Part shown: positions 40,829-49,764 of the stretch, in pieces | How positions within the stretch are numbered: position 1 is the first letter of the stretch | How the letters are laid out: every line of letters begins with the position of its first letter | DNA from: Streptomyces spiramenti | GTDB taxonomy: Bacteria > Actinomycetota > Actinomycetes > Streptomycetales > Streptomycetaceae | DNA length: 64,000 bases | Assembly: GCF_012034385.1 (NCBI RefSeq) | Contig: NZ_JAAVJB010000002.1 | Location: forward strand, 22,716-86,715 | Direction of reading: 5' to 3' | Notes under the pieces: generated by a model | The model's database searches: none | Told to the model about the DNA's origin: nothing | The model's input: the letters and a program-made list of their open reading frames with translations, nothing else | Translations under genes and position numbers: made by a program

Positions 40829-41737
40829 TCACTTGCTGGTGAGGGTCCAGTTGCCGCCTTCGTTGGTGCCGGAGTCGCCGAGGGCGGTCCACCGGGTGTC
40901 GTCGGGGCCGAGGGCCGCGTGGAGATAGGCGGCGATCGTGTCGGCGACGAACGTGACCCGGGCCGGGTTCTCGTCGGTGGTCTCGGCGACCGCCTCCCCG
41001 GCGATGCCGCCCATGGTGTGCTCGGCTTCGGCGATGGTGAGCAGACTCTTGGGTGCCGGGGCGAGGTGGTAGGCGTCGGTGAACCACTCCGGCCCCCGGG
41101 TGGAGAGCTGCGACTGGTCCTTGCCGCCCGAGATGATCAGGGCCGGGGTGGTCATGGTGGAGAAATCCGGCCGCATGAAGGGCAGGTGCTCCGCCGTGAA
41201 CGGGGTCAGGGTGTCCCCGGTCCCGGCTGCCGTGATCAGTGCGCCGGCCGACACCCCGGGGTGGGAGAAGTCCTCGCCGGGAAGGCCCTCCGCGTCCAGC
41301 ACACGTGCGCCGAGGACGGCGCCGACGGTCTGGGCGCCCCACGAGTGGCCGACCAGGGCGGTGCGTTCACAGTCGGCGCGGTTCTCTACGCCGGCCCGGT
41401 CCAGGACGTCGCGCAGGTGGTCGAGGATCGCGTGCAGGTCGTCGATCCGGACGCGCCATATACGGGCGAAGGCCGGGTCGTCCCAGCCGATGGTGTTGCG
41501 CCGGGAGTCCGGGTGGGTGGGCTGTACGACGACGAACCCGGCGTCGGCCCACCGTTCGACGAGAGGCTGGTACCCGTCCATGGACCAGGCGTTGCCGTGG
41601 GAGAAGACGATCACGGGAAGGTCCGCGCCCGACCGGGGGGCTGTGACTCTCACCTGCAGGTCCCTACCGAGCTCCGGAGTGGGAACGGTGACGGGCTTGA
41701 TAGAGACGATCTGTCGGCCGGGGGAGTGCGAGGGCAT
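40829..41737 (-). CDS. Alpha/beta hydrolase (chlorophyllase/PAF-acetylhydrolase-like)
   Basis: About 302 residues of the alpha/beta hydrolase fold: P-V-I-V-F-S-H-G-N-A-W-S (oxyanion region), the nucleophile elbow G-H-S-W-G-A-Q-T near residue 155, and E-A-E-H-T-M-G near the end for the catalytic His. The substrate is unknown. I start it at the ATG at 41737 (M-P-S-H-S-P-G-R-Q), which fits relatives and leaves room for a leader; ATG 41773 is also in frame. It is divergent from a TetR gene, with two palindromes between them, so the TetR protein probably controls it. Confidence 0.82.
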   Translation of the reverse strand: MPSHSPGRQIVSIKPVTVPTPELGRDLQVRVTAPRSGADLPVIVFSHGNAWSMDGYQPLVERWADAGFVVVQPTHPDSRRNTIGWDDPAFARIWRVRIDDLHAILDHLRDVLDRAGVENRADCERTALVGHSWGAQTVGAVLGARVLDAEGLPGEDFSHPGVSAGALITAAGTGDTLTPFTAEHLPFMRPDFSTMTTPALIISGGKDQSQLSTRGPEWFTDAYHLAPAPKSLLTIAEAEHTMGGIAGEAVAETTDENPARVTFVADTIAAYLHAALGPDDTRWTALGDSGTNEGGNWTLTSK

Positions 41738-41776
41738 GGGTGACCTGAGCTCTCTGTGGAGGGGCTCTGCCATACT

Positions 41777-41799
41777 TTGGCGGAGCGTCGTTCCGCCAA
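41777..41799. promoter_or_regulatory. Operator-like palindrome between hydrolase and TetR genes
   Basis: The 23-bp site starts TTGGCGGAGCG and ends TTCCGCCAA; it is symmetrical except for two mismatched pairs. It lies in the divergent promoter region and is a likely binding site for the TetR regulator. Confidence 0.62.
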
Positions 41800-41804
41800 T
41801 TTAA

Positions 41805-41819
41805 CGGAACATTGTTCCG
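41805..41819. promoter_or_regulatory. Second palindrome, CGGAACA-T-TGTTCCG type
   Basis: CGGAACATTGTTCCG is a near-perfect 15-bp palindrome 6 bp from the first one and 21 bp before the TetR start codon. It shares CGGA and TTCCG elements with that site, so one regulator may bind both. Confidence 0.6.
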
Positions 41820-41839
41820 CGAACAAACGGGAGGCATCC

Positions 41840-42409
41840 GTGACGGAGTCGGGCGGGGTGCGACGCGCGCAGGCGCAGCGCACCCGAAGCGGTGTACTCG
41901 AGGCCGCGGCGGCGGCTTTCGTCGACCAGGGCGTCCAGGCACCCGTCCGGGACATCGCCCACCGTGCGGGAGTGGGCGTCGGCACGATCTACCGGAACTT
42001 CCCGACCCGGGCGGACCTGGTCACCGCCGTCTACCGGCACCAGGTCGAGGTCTGCGCCGACCTCGCACCCCGGCTCCTCGAGGAGTCCGACTCGCCCTTC
42101 ACCGCGCTGACCCGGTGGATCGACGCCTTCGTGGACTTTCTCGTGACCAAGCACGGCCTCGGAGCGGCGCTGGGTTCCGGTGAACCGGGCCTGGAGAACC
42201 TTCACGCCCTCATGCTCGACACCCTGGTACCTGCATGCGCGACGCTGCTCGACGCCGGTACCGCGGCCGGTGAACTCCGGCGTGACGTCACCGCCTACCC
42301 ACTCATGCGCGCCGTCGGGAACCTGTGCATCACCGGTCCCGACTACGGCCAGGCCGACGCCAGGCGGATGGTCGCCCTCCTCCTGGCCGGGTGCCGCACC
42401 GAGCGGTGA
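41840..42409 (+). CDS. TetR-family regulator
   Basis: A 189-residue TetR protein with the N-terminal helix-turn-helix V-R-D-I-A-H-R-A-G-V-G-V-G-T-I-Y-R-N-F-P near residues 38-57, and a variable ligand-binding domain. GTG 41840 has a GGGAGG site 5 nt upstream, better than earlier in-frame codons. Divergent from the hydrolase gene. The likely job is repression of the hydrolase and itself in response to a small molecule. Confidence 0.85.
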   Translation: MTESGGVRRAQAQRTRSGVLEAAAAAFVDQGVQAPVRDIAHRAGVGVGTIYRNFPTRADLVTAVYRHQVEVCADLAPRLLEESDSPFTALTRWIDAFVDFLVTKHGLGAALGSGEPGLENLHALMLDTLVPACATLLDAGTAAGELRRDVTAYPLMRAVGNLCITGPDYGQADARRMVALLLAGCRTER

Positions 42410-42856
42410 CGGCAGGTTCGGCGCCGGGGTTCGGCGCCGGGAGCCGGCGGCGGAGCGAGGGCACCCGCGCATCTGCTCCGCCGGTTCTCGCACTCTCGCG
42501 TCCGCTTGTCGCGGCGCCGACCCGATCGAGTGGTGCGTCGCAGCCGTGGCCGGTGGAACCCGAGGGCCGGGGCCCGCGTCTCGGCCGGCCACTCGGGTCT
42601 TCTCCGCGCGCGGCGGCGGCGGTCGGCGGCCGAACCGGTCCCCCGCGCCCGGTGCGGTGGGTGGTGCGCCCGCCATCAGGGGTGGCTAGGGGTTACCGCC
42701 CCCTCGTCGGCTTCCTACCGTGGACCCGCCTGGCGGCTCCCCGGCCCCGTGCGGCTCAGGTCTGCGACCCGCCGCGGTGGCGCCGGGGTGCGTCGGACCG
42801 TCCCGATGCGACCGCCGCCGGTCAGCCCACCGCCGACGCAGTCCCCGGGAGCATCC
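42410..42856. other. Intergenic region before the glycosyltransferase genes
   Basis: About 450 bp of very GC-rich DNA with no gene that I can support. It probably contains the promoter of the first glycosyltransferase gene and marks the edge between the accessory region and the polyketide cluster. Confidence 0.45.
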
Positions 42857-44137
42857 ATGCGCGTCCTGTTCACGGTGTTCGCGGCCAAGACCCACATGTT
42901 CAACCAGGTGCCGCTGGCCTGGGCGTTGCAGGCGGCCGGGCACGAGGTGCGGATGGCCAGCCAGCCGGACCTGGCCGAGGCCATCACCCGTACCGGCCTC
43001 ACGGCGGTGCCGGTCGGTGAGGAGCTGGGGATGGGCGCCACGGCCGGCGGGGGCCCCACCGCGCAGACCTTCCAGGGTGTCGCCGGGAGCATGATCGAGG
43101 AGCGTCCGGAGACCCTGACCTGGGAACGCGTGCTCGGCGCCTTCACCGTGGCCTGCTCGGTGCAGTACGAGTACCTGGCGGGGCAGGCGATGACGGACGA
43201 CCTGGTCGAGTTCTGCCGTGAATGGCAGCCGGACCTGGTGATCTGGGACGCGTTGACCTTCGCCGGGGCCGTCGCCGCCCGTTCGTGCGGCGCCGCGCAG
43301 GCCCGGATGCTCTTCGGAATGGACTACGTGGCCCGGATGTACGGCTTCTACCGGGAGCTGCGGGACCGGCAGCCGGTGGAGCAGCGGGAGGACCCGGTAT
43401 CCGACTGGCTCGCCGGGCGGTTGGCCCGCTACGACGTGCCCTACGACCCTTCGTTGGACCGGGAGTTGATCACCGGCCAGTGGACCATCGACCCCACCCC
43501 CGGCTGGATGCAGTTCGAGCTCGACCATCTCAGGGTTCCGGTGCGGCACATTCCCTACAACGGCCCCACCGCCGTGCCCGGTTGGATCCACGAACGCCCC
43601 GCCGCGCCGCGGGTGTGCCTCTCGCTGGGCATGTCCGGGCGTGAGCTGCTCGGCGGCGACGTGCTGTCCGTCGGTGAACTGCTGTGCGGACTGGCGGACT
43701 TCGACATCGAGTTGGTGGCCACCCTCAACCGCGCGCAGCTCGCCGAGGTGGAGAGCCTGCCGGACAACGTCCGGGCGGTGGACTTCGTGCCGCTGAACGA
43801 GCTGGTGCCGACCTGTTCGGCGGTGATCCACCACGGCGGCTTCGGCACGCTGGGGAGCGTGCTGGGACACGGGGTGCCGAGCATGACGATCCCGGCGCCG
43901 TGGTGGGACGAGGCCGACCTCGGCCGGAGTCTGGCCGCGCGTGACGCGGGCGTCTTCCTCGAGCCGGGGAACTTCACCCTGGACGAGCTGCGGAGCGGGC
44001 TGTCCCGGCTGCTGCACGAGCCGGTACTCGCCGAGGGCGCGGCCCGGGTGCGCGAGGAGCTGCTGAAGACGCCGAGCCCCCGCGCGACCGTCTCGCGGTT
44101 GCGGGAGCTGACCGAGCAGTACCGTCCCGGCCGCTGA
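42857..44137 (+). CDS. Deoxysugar glycosyltransferase 1 (DesVII/EryCIII family)
   Basis: A 426-residue GT-B enzyme of glycosyltransferase family 1. M-R-V-L-F-T-V-F-A-A-K-T-H and A-A-G-H-E-V at the start are typical of macrolide glycosyltransferases, as is G-Q-W-T-I-D-P-T-P-x-W-M near residue 210. The sugar-nucleotide signature H-H-G-G-F-G-T-L-G-S lies near 325, followed by G-V-P-S-M-T-I-P. It would move an NDP-deoxysugar to the polyketide. An GGGAG site precedes ATG 42857. The next gene is a close paralog, so a tandem duplication is likely. Acceptor and sugar cannot be told from sequence alone. Confidence 0.9.
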   Translation: MRVLFTVFAAKTHMFNQVPLAWALQAAGHEVRMASQPDLAEAITRTGLTAVPVGEELGMGATAGGGPTAQTFQGVAGSMIEERPETLTWERVLGAFTVACSVQYEYLAGQAMTDDLVEFCREWQPDLVIWDALTFAGAVAARSCGAAQARMLFGMDYVARMYGFYRELRDRQPVEQREDPVSDWLAGRLARYDVPYDPSLDRELITGQWTIDPTPGWMQFELDHLRVPVRHIPYNGPTAVPGWIHERPAAPRVCLSLGMSGRELLGGDVLSVGELLCGLADFDIELVATLNRAQLAEVESLPDNVRAVDFVPLNELVPTCSAVIHHGGFGTLGSVLGHGVPSMTIPAPWWDEADLGRSLAARDAGVFLEPGNFTLDELRSGLSRLLHEPVLAEGAARVREELLKTPSPRATVSRLRELTEQYRPGR

Positions 44138-44167
44138 GCCGGCCACCCCGTCGGATCGGAGAGACGC

Positions 44168-45484
44168 ATGCGGGTCCTGTTCACGGTGTTCGCCGCCAAG
44201 CCGCACCTGTTCAACCAGGTGCCGCTCGCCTGGGCGCTGCGGGCCGCCGGGCACGAGGTACGCGTGGCCAGCCAGCCGGACCTGGCCGAGGCCATCACCC
44301 GTACCGGGCTCACCGCCGTGCCGGTCGGTGACGCGTTGGACCTCGCAGGCTCCTTCCGGGACCCCGGCGGCGGCCCCGGGGGAGACGGCAGACGGCTGAC
44401 GGGGGTGACGGACCCGGACCCGGAGCGACTCGACTGGAACGGCATCCTGGGCGTTTTCACCCTGGGCTGCGCCGTGGAGTACGAGCACATCACCAGCCGT
44501 TCCGTGGTGGACGACCTGGTGGAGTTCTGTCGGGACTGGGAGCCGGACCTGGTGGTCTGGGACGCGTTGACCTTCGCCGGTGCGATCGCCGCGCGGGCCT
44601 GCGGCGCCGCCCACGCCCGCATGCTGTTCGGGCTGGACTACACCTCGCGGATGCTGGACGTCTACGAGGACCGCATGGCGCTGCTGCCCGTCGAGCAGCG
44701 CGACGACCCGGTGTCCGACTGGCTGGCCGGGCGCCTGGCCCGTTACGACGTGCCCTACGACCCGTCGCTCGACCGGGAACTGATGACCGGGCAGTGGACC
44801 ATCGATCCCACGCCGGAGTGGATGCAGCTGCCCCTGGCCGTGGACCGGCTGGGGATGCGGCACGTGACGTACAACGGGCCGACCGGAGTGCAGCCCTGGG
44901 TGCCGGAGGTGCCGGATCGGCCCCGTGTCTGTTTCTCGATGGGGATGTCGGGGCGGGAGCTGCTGGGACGCGACAAGGTGTCGGTGTCCGGCGACGGACG
45001 GGGGGAGGACCCGGTCGGCTCGGTGCTGCGGGCCCTGGCGGAGCTGGACATCGAGCTGGTCGCCACGCTCACGGCGGACCAGCGTGCCGCGGTCGGCGAG
45101 CTGCCGGACAACGTCCGGGCAGTGGACTTCGTGCCGCTGAACGACCTCCTGCCCACCTGTGCGGCGGTGGTGCACCACGGGGGGTTCGGCACGGTGGGGT
45201 CGGTGCTGCCGCATGCGGTCCCGAGTGTCACCGTCCCGGCCCCGTGGTGGGACGAGGCCGCGCTCGGCCGGCATCTGGCGGAGCGCGGGGCGGGGATCCT
45301 CGTCGAGCCCGAGGAGGCGACGCCCGAGGTGCTGCGGGACGGAGTCGCGCGACTGCTGAAGGAGCCGTCGTTCGCCACCGCCGCGCGCGAGGTGCGCGCG
45401 GAGCTGATGCGGGTGCCGCCGCCCGCGGGCATCGTGGAGCAGCTGGTCGAGCGGGTGGGCGCGGCCCGCCGGGCACGGGGCTGA
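44168..45484 (+). CDS. Deoxysugar glycosyltransferase 2 (DesVII/EryCIII family)
   Basis: A 438-residue paralog of the preceding gene, with the same start, the same G-Q-W-T-I-D-P-T-P motif, and H-H-G-G-F-G-T-V-G-S near residue 336. Compared with gene 1 it has a longer Gly/Asp-rich loop near residues 60-80 (D-P-G-G-G-P-G-G-D-G) and a short insertion near 280. GGAGAG precedes the ATG; the gap to gene 1 is 30 nt, so they share a transcript. Helper-dependent activation by the P450-like protein at 55167 is known for this family. Confidence 0.9.
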   Translation: MRVLFTVFAAKPHLFNQVPLAWALRAAGHEVRVASQPDLAEAITRTGLTAVPVGDALDLAGSFRDPGGGPGGDGRRLTGVTDPDPERLDWNGILGVFTLGCAVEYEHITSRSVVDDLVEFCRDWEPDLVVWDALTFAGAIAARACGAAHARMLFGLDYTSRMLDVYEDRMALLPVEQRDDPVSDWLAGRLARYDVPYDPSLDRELMTGQWTIDPTPEWMQLPLAVDRLGMRHVTYNGPTGVQPWVPEVPDRPRVCFSMGMSGRELLGRDKVSVSGDGRGEDPVGSVLRALAELDIELVATLTADQRAAVGELPDNVRAVDFVPLNDLLPTCAAVVHHGGFGTVGSVLPHAVPSVTVPAPWWDEAALGRHLAERGAGILVEPEEATPEVLRDGVARLLKEPSFATAAREVRAELMRVPPPAGIVEQLVERVGAARRARG

Positions 45485-45500
45485 GACGGTGCCCGGCCCC

Positions 45501-46265
45501 TCAGGTGCGCTCCGCCACGTAGGCCTCGACTCCGTCCATGAGTCGGCGCAGGCCGAACTCGTAGTCGGGTGCGGCGCGGCCCGTCGCCGAGGCGGGCGCG
45601 TTCAGGGCCCCGGACCGCACCAGCGAGGTCAGGACGGGGAAGCGGTCGGAGTCGATGAGTCGCCCCATCGCCTCGGAGTAGTCGGTGCTGAGCTGCTCGG
45701 CGGGTACACCCCGGTCGGCGGTGACCTGCTCGGCGTCGGAGACGAGCCGGGCGATGCCGAGGGTGGCGCCGTTGAGGTAGAGGCTGATGACGAAGCGCTC
45801 GTCGTCGGTGAGGCCGGTGTCGGCGAGCGCGGTGAGCAGCGACTCCAGCCAGGACAGCTGGTTGGGACCCAACGGCGGGCCCGCCTGCACGTGCAGCATC
45901 CACGGGTGCTGCTGGTAGCGGTTCCACAGCGCCTCGATCCACGCCTCGACCATCGTGCGCCAGTCCGGGTGCGCGGACAGCTCGGGAGGGGTGCCCACCG
46001 CGCGGTCGATCATCAGCTCGATCAGCGGTTCCTTGCCCGGCACGTGCCGGTAGAGGGACATGGTGGTGAAGCCGAGTCGGTCCGCCACCTTCTGCATGGA
46101 CAGCGCGCCGAGCCCGTCGGCGTCCGCCACCTCGACGGCGGCCTGGACGATCTTCTCCGGGCTGAGCGTGGGCCTGGGGCCCCGAGTGCCCCCGTCGCCG
46201 GTTCCCCAGAGCAGGTCCAGTGTGGTCCGCGGCCTACCGGATCCCTCACGAGGCATGTTCTTCAT
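45501..46265 (-). CDS. TetR-family regulator of the ABC exporter
   Basis: A 254-residue TetR protein with an extended N terminus, helix-turn-helix M-Q-K-V-A-D-R-L-G-F-T-T-M-S-L-Y-R-H-V near residues 58-76, and a TetR_C-type effector domain. It is divergent from the ABC transporter genes with two GTGTA-N5-TACAC sites between them, so it most likely represses the exporter until the cluster product or an intermediate binds. ATG 46265 and ATG 46256 are both possible starts. Confidence 0.86.
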   Translation of the reverse strand: MKNMPREGSGRPRTTLDLLWGTGDGGTRGPRPTLSPEKIVQAAVEVADADGLGALSMQKVADRLGFTTMSLYRHVPGKEPLIELMIDRAVGTPPELSAHPDWRTMVEAWIEALWNRYQQHPWMLHVQAGPPLGPNQLSWLESLLTALADTGLTDDERFVISLYLNGATLGIARLVSDAEQVTADRGVPAEQLSTDYSEAMGRLIDSDRFPVLTSLVRSGALNAPASATGRAAPDYEFGLRRLMDGVEAYVAERT

Positions 46266-46275
46266 CCGTTCTCAC

Positions 46276-46303
46276 TTGACTCTCAGGGCACTGTGTATAG
46301 GCT
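46276..46303 (+). promoter_or_regulatory. Promoter of the ABC exporter operon
   Basis: TTGACT at 46276-46281 and TAGGCT at 46298-46303, separated by 16 bp, resemble a vegetative sigma factor promoter. The -10 element lies inside the first GTGTA-N5-TACAC site, so a bound TetR dimer would block it. Confidence 0.55.
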
Positions 46304-46307
46304 ACAC
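46293..46307. promoter_or_regulatory. TetR operator 1 (GTGTA-N5-TACAC)
   Basis: GTGTATAGGCTACAC has perfect 5-bp arms. It repeats 19 bp later with the same arms and spacer length. Together they probably bind two TetR dimers. Confidence 0.7.
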
Positions 46308-46311
46308 TACC

Positions 46312-46326
46312 GTGTATCCCGTACAC
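46312..46326. promoter_or_regulatory. TetR operator 2 (GTGTA-N5-TACAC)
   Basis: GTGTATCCCGTACAC repeats the arm and spacer layout of the site at 46293-46307. Confidence 0.7.
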
Positions 46327-46428
46327 ACAAACGTGGATCCAGGTGACCCGCGCCTTGCGGCGGCGTCTGTTCCTCTCTCTGGTGTCGGGGTCACGAGGGT
46401 TCGACAAGGAGCGAGGAGAAATCGACCC

Positions 46429-47409
46429 GTGGTGAGTAAAAATGCAATCGAGATCTCCGATCTCCGTAAATCCTATGGGGATACGGAGGTCCTGAAGGGG
46501 ATCGACCTCCAGGTCGAGCGCGGCACCATGCTGGCGCTGCTGGGGCCCAACGGCGCGGGCAAGTCCACGACCGTTCGCATCCTGAGCACGCTCATCCCCC
46601 CGTCCGGGGGCCAGGTGCTCGTCAACGGCCTCGACGTGGTGCGGCAGGCCACCGAGGTGCGGCGTTCGATCGGGCTGGTCAGCCAGACCATGGCGATCGA
46701 CTACGTGCACTCCGGCCGCGAGAATCTCGTGATGCTGGGCCGACTGCACCGCATCGGCCGCGCTGCGGCCACGCGGCGGGCCGCCGAACTGCTGGAGCAG
46801 TTCGACCTGGTGGAGGCGGGGGACCGCCCCGTCATGGAGTACAGCGGTGGCATGAAGCGGCGCCTGGACCTCGCGGTCAGCCTGATCACCTCACCGCCGA
46901 TCGTCTTCTTGGACGAGCCGACCGTCGGGCTCGACCCGCGCAGCCGGCGCACCATGTGGGCGGCGATCGAGCAGCTGCTGGAGGGCGGCTCGACCGTGCT
47001 GCTGACCACCCAGTACCTGGAGGAGGCCGACCAGCTGGCCGACCAGGTGGCTGTGATCGACAACGGCACCGTGGTCGCCCAGGGCACCCCCGCGGAGCTC
47101 AAGGGCAGTATGGGCAGCGACCGCATGGTGATCACCTTCGCGGACGAGGGCTCCCTCCGTCAGGCGCGCGCCTCGCTCGTCGGCCCGGACCTGGAGTACG
47201 ACGAGGAGGAGAAGACCCTCACCGTCGCCGCCGCCGACGCCTCTGCCCTCGTCGGCGTCGTGGCGCGGATCGAGCAGGTGGGCGTGTCCGTGGCCTCGAT
47301 GGCGATCGACAAGCCGACGCTCGACGACGTGTTCCTGAAGCTCACCGCCCGGAACACGCCCAAGCAGCAGGAGCCCGTTCTCGTCCAGGAAGGAGGAGCT
47401 GTCAAGTGA
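46429..47409 (+). CDS. ABC-2 exporter ATPase (DrrA-like)
   Basis: A 326-residue ABC ATPase. Walker A G-P-N-G-A-G-K-S-T near residues 40-48, Q-loop in S-Q-T near 85, signature Y-S-G-G-M-K-R-R-L near 140, Walker B I-V-F-L-D-E-P near 160, and a DrrA-type C-terminal extension with a P-T-L-D-D-V-F-L motif near 300. DrrA/DrrB pairs export glycosylated antibiotics. The AGGAG at 46414-46418 fits GTG 46429 or GTG 46432. The stop overlaps the permease start as GTGA. Confidence 0.92.
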   Translation: MVSKNAIEISDLRKSYGDTEVLKGIDLQVERGTMLALLGPNGAGKSTTVRILSTLIPPSGGQVLVNGLDVVRQATEVRRSIGLVSQTMAIDYVHSGRENLVMLGRLHRIGRAAATRRAAELLEQFDLVEAGDRPVMEYSGGMKRRLDLAVSLITSPPIVFLDEPTVGLDPRSRRTMWAAIEQLLEGGSTVLLTTQYLEEADQLADQVAVIDNGTVVAQGTPAELKGSMGSDRMVITFADEGSLRQARASLVGPDLEYDEEEKTLTVAAADASALVGVVARIEQVGVSVASMAIDKPTLDDVFLKLTARNTPKQQEPVLVQEGGAVK

Positions 47410-48236
47410 GCACCGCTACAGAACAGAAGCAGACCACGCCGCAGCAGCAGACGCAGCGGCAGTCCCCGAACCAGTCGGTCCTCGGGGTGGTGAGCGACAC
47501 GATGGTCCTCACTGGGCGGTACATGCGCCACATCACCCGTCAGCCGGAGGAGATCGTCACGTTCGTGATGATCCCCGTGGTGATGATGCTGCTCTTCCGC
47601 TACATGCTCGGCGGCGCCATCGAGCCCGGCGACAGCAGCTACGTCAACTTCCTCATCCCCGGCATTTTCGCGATCGGTGTCACCCTCATCGCGGTCTCCA
47701 CGACCGCCGGTGTGTTCATGGACATGCAGGAGGGATTCGTCGAGCGGCTGCGTTCGATGTCCACCCTCGCGATCTCCGTGGTCTTCGCGCACGTCGCCGC
47801 CGCCGTGATGCGTGCCGTCATCGCCGTCACGGTGCTGTTCGGCCTCGGTTTCGCGGTGGGCTACCGGCCCGAGGTGAACATCCTCAAGTGGATCGCCGCC
47901 TTTGCCCTGCTGCTGCTGTTCGCCTTCGCCGTGGGCTGGATCTCCGCACTGCTGGGCCAGCTCGCCAAGTCGACCGAGGCCGCCAGCGGCATGGCGCTCA
48001 TCCTGGTCTTCCTGCCCTACGCCAGCAACGTCTTCGCGCCCACCGAGACCATGGGCGCGGGCATCCGCGTCTTCGTGGAGCACCAGCCGATCACCCACGT
48101 GATCGACTCGGTGCGGGCGCTGATGCTGGACCAGCCGGTCGGGAACTCCGTGTGGCTCGCCGTCCTCTGGTGGGGCGGGATCACCGCGCTCTGCATCTGG
48201 GGCTCCACCCGGCAGTTCCGCCGCCGGTTCGCCTGA
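47406..48236 (+). CDS. ABC-2 exporter permease (DrrB-like)
   Basis: A 276-residue protein with a Gln-rich N terminus and six membrane segments of the ABC-2 type. It includes M-Q-E-G-F-V-E-R-L-R-S-M near residue 115 between segments 2 and 3, the coupling region of DrrB proteins. It starts at GTG 47406, overlapping the ATPase stop. The pair should pump the glycosylated product or an intermediate out of the cell and give self-resistance. Confidence 0.91.
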   Translation: MSTATEQKQTTPQQQTQRQSPNQSVLGVVSDTMVLTGRYMRHITRQPEEIVTFVMIPVVMMLLFRYMLGGAIEPGDSSYVNFLIPGIFAIGVTLIAVSTTAGVFMDMQEGFVERLRSMSTLAISVVFAHVAAAVMRAVIAVTVLFGLGFAVGYRPEVNILKWIAAFALLLLFAFAVGWISALLGQLAKSTEAASGMALILVFLPYASNVFAPTETMGAGIRVFVEHQPITHVIDSVRALMLDQPVGNSVWLAVLWWGGITALCIWGSTRQFRRRFA

Positions 48237-48322
48237 CCGTCACCTCTCCGGCCGGCTGCCCGGAGCGTCTCATCGACGACTCCCCGGGCAGTCGGCCGGC
48301 CCCTCCCGAGGAGTGCCGCCTG

Positions 48323-49681
48323 ATGAGTTCCGTGCCGGCCGGTCCGTTCGACCCGGTCACCGAGGAGATCACCGCCTTCGACCTGTCGGTGACCGGCAGG
48401 ATCCCGGCAGAGCTGCGGGGCAGATACCTGCGCATCGGGCCCAACGCACTGGGGGTGGAGGACCCGGCCGCCGCGCACTGGATGCACGGGCCGGGCATGG
48501 TGCACGGCGTGCGGCTGCAGGACGGCCGCGCCGAGTGGTACCGCAACCGCTGGGTCCGCTCCGACCACGTGCGCCGGGCGCTCGGCGAACCCGAGAAGGG
48601 CGTCCGGCCGCCCTACGGCGGCGACTTCGCCTGCAACACCCACGTCATCCGGCACGCGGGCCGCATCTTCGCCCTCACCGAGGGGGAGGCCTGCCCGCAG
48701 GAGCTCACCGGCGAGCTCGACACCGTGGGCCCCCACTCGCTCGGTGGCAGCCCGCCCAACTTCACCGCCGCCGCGCACACCAAGCGCGACCCGCACACCG
48801 GGGAGCTGCACAGCGTCTCCTACCTCACCGGCTCGGACACCGCTCGCCACCTGGTGATGGACGTCGACGGGACGGTCACGCACTGGCGGGACGTGCCGAT
48901 GGACGGCAGCCCGATGATCCACGACTTCGCGTTGACCGAGCGCCACGTCGTCATCTACGACTCCCCGGTCGTCTTCAGCGCCGAGGCACATGCCGGCGGC
49001 GCGCGGGTCCCCTTCGTCTGGGACCACGACCGGCCCTCGCGGGTCGCGGTGCTGCCCCGCGACGGCGGCCCGGTGCGCTGGTTCGAGGTCGCCCCCTGCT
49101 TCGTCTCGCACACGCTCAACGCGTACGACGACGGCGACCGTGTCATCGTCGACCTGGTGACCTTCCCCGAGGGCTTCGACGTGGACGCGATGCGGGTACC
49201 CGGCTACGGCGGTCTGGACCGCTGGACGATCGACCTCACGGCGGGCCACCTCACCGAGGAGCGGCTCGACGACCGGCCGCAGGAGTTCCCCCGGGTCAAC
49301 GAGGAGGTGACCTCCGTGCGGCACCGCTTCGGGTACACCGTCGCGACCGCCGCCCTCTACCGGCGGTACGTGCCGACGGGGGAGCGGGCACCCGACGCCG
49401 CACGGGAGAACGCCCTCATCAAGCACGACCTGGAGCGGGGCACCACCGAGGTCCACCACCTCGGCACCCACGAGACGGTGGGCGAGGCCGCCTTCGCCCC
49501 CGCCGCGAGCGGGGCGGGGGAGGAGCGGGGGTACCTGCTGGCCTACGCGCACAATCCGGAGCGCGACGCCGCCGACCTCCTCGTCGTCTCCGCGGAGGAC
49601 TTCCTGGGGGAACCGGTCGCCCGGGTCCATCTGCCGGTGCGGGTGCCGCTGGGGCTGCACGGCTCCTGGCTGCCCGACTGA
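48323..49681 (+). CDS. Carotenoid cleavage oxygenase family protein
   Basis: A 452-residue seven-bladed propeller enzyme. The four iron-binding histidines are visible in A-A-H-T-K-R-D, M-I-H-D-F-A-L-T, V-S-H-T-L-N-A-Y and the C-terminal L-H-G-S-W. The N terminus has R-G-R-Y-L-R-I-G-P-N and M-H-G-P-G-M-V-H-G. These enzymes split C=C bonds with O2. In a polyketide cluster it may cleave a conjugated double bond of the product or a stilbene-like substrate rather than a carotenoid (inference). A GAGGAG site precedes ATG 48323; the gap after the exporter is 86 nt. Confidence 0.88.
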   Translation: MSSVPAGPFDPVTEEITAFDLSVTGRIPAELRGRYLRIGPNALGVEDPAAAHWMHGPGMVHGVRLQDGRAEWYRNRWVRSDHVRRALGEPEKGVRPPYGGDFACNTHVIRHAGRIFALTEGEACPQELTGELDTVGPHSLGGSPPNFTAAAHTKRDPHTGELHSVSYLTGSDTARHLVMDVDGTVTHWRDVPMDGSPMIHDFALTERHVVIYDSPVVFSAEAHAGGARVPFVWDHDRPSRVAVLPRDGGPVRWFEVAPCFVSHTLNAYDDGDRVIVDLVTFPEGFDVDAMRVPGYGGLDRWTIDLTAGHLTEERLDDRPQEFPRVNEEVTSVRHRFGYTVATAALYRRYVPTGERAPDAARENALIKHDLERGTTEVHHLGTHETVGEAAFAPAASGAGEERGYLLAYAHNPERDAADLLVVSAEDFLGEPVARVHLPVRVPLGLHGSWLPD

Positions 49682-49764
49682 GGTCCGCCCCACGGCCCCG
49701 CAGGCCGCCCGGCGAACTGCCGCACAGTGCCGTGGCCACGGTCGTCGAGCCCGGTCGCGGCCGG

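Noticed and set aside
42686..45274. 862-aa minus-strand frame opposite the glycosyltransferases
   Set aside because: It is a GC-rich shadow of two real genes with full family motifs on the other strand.
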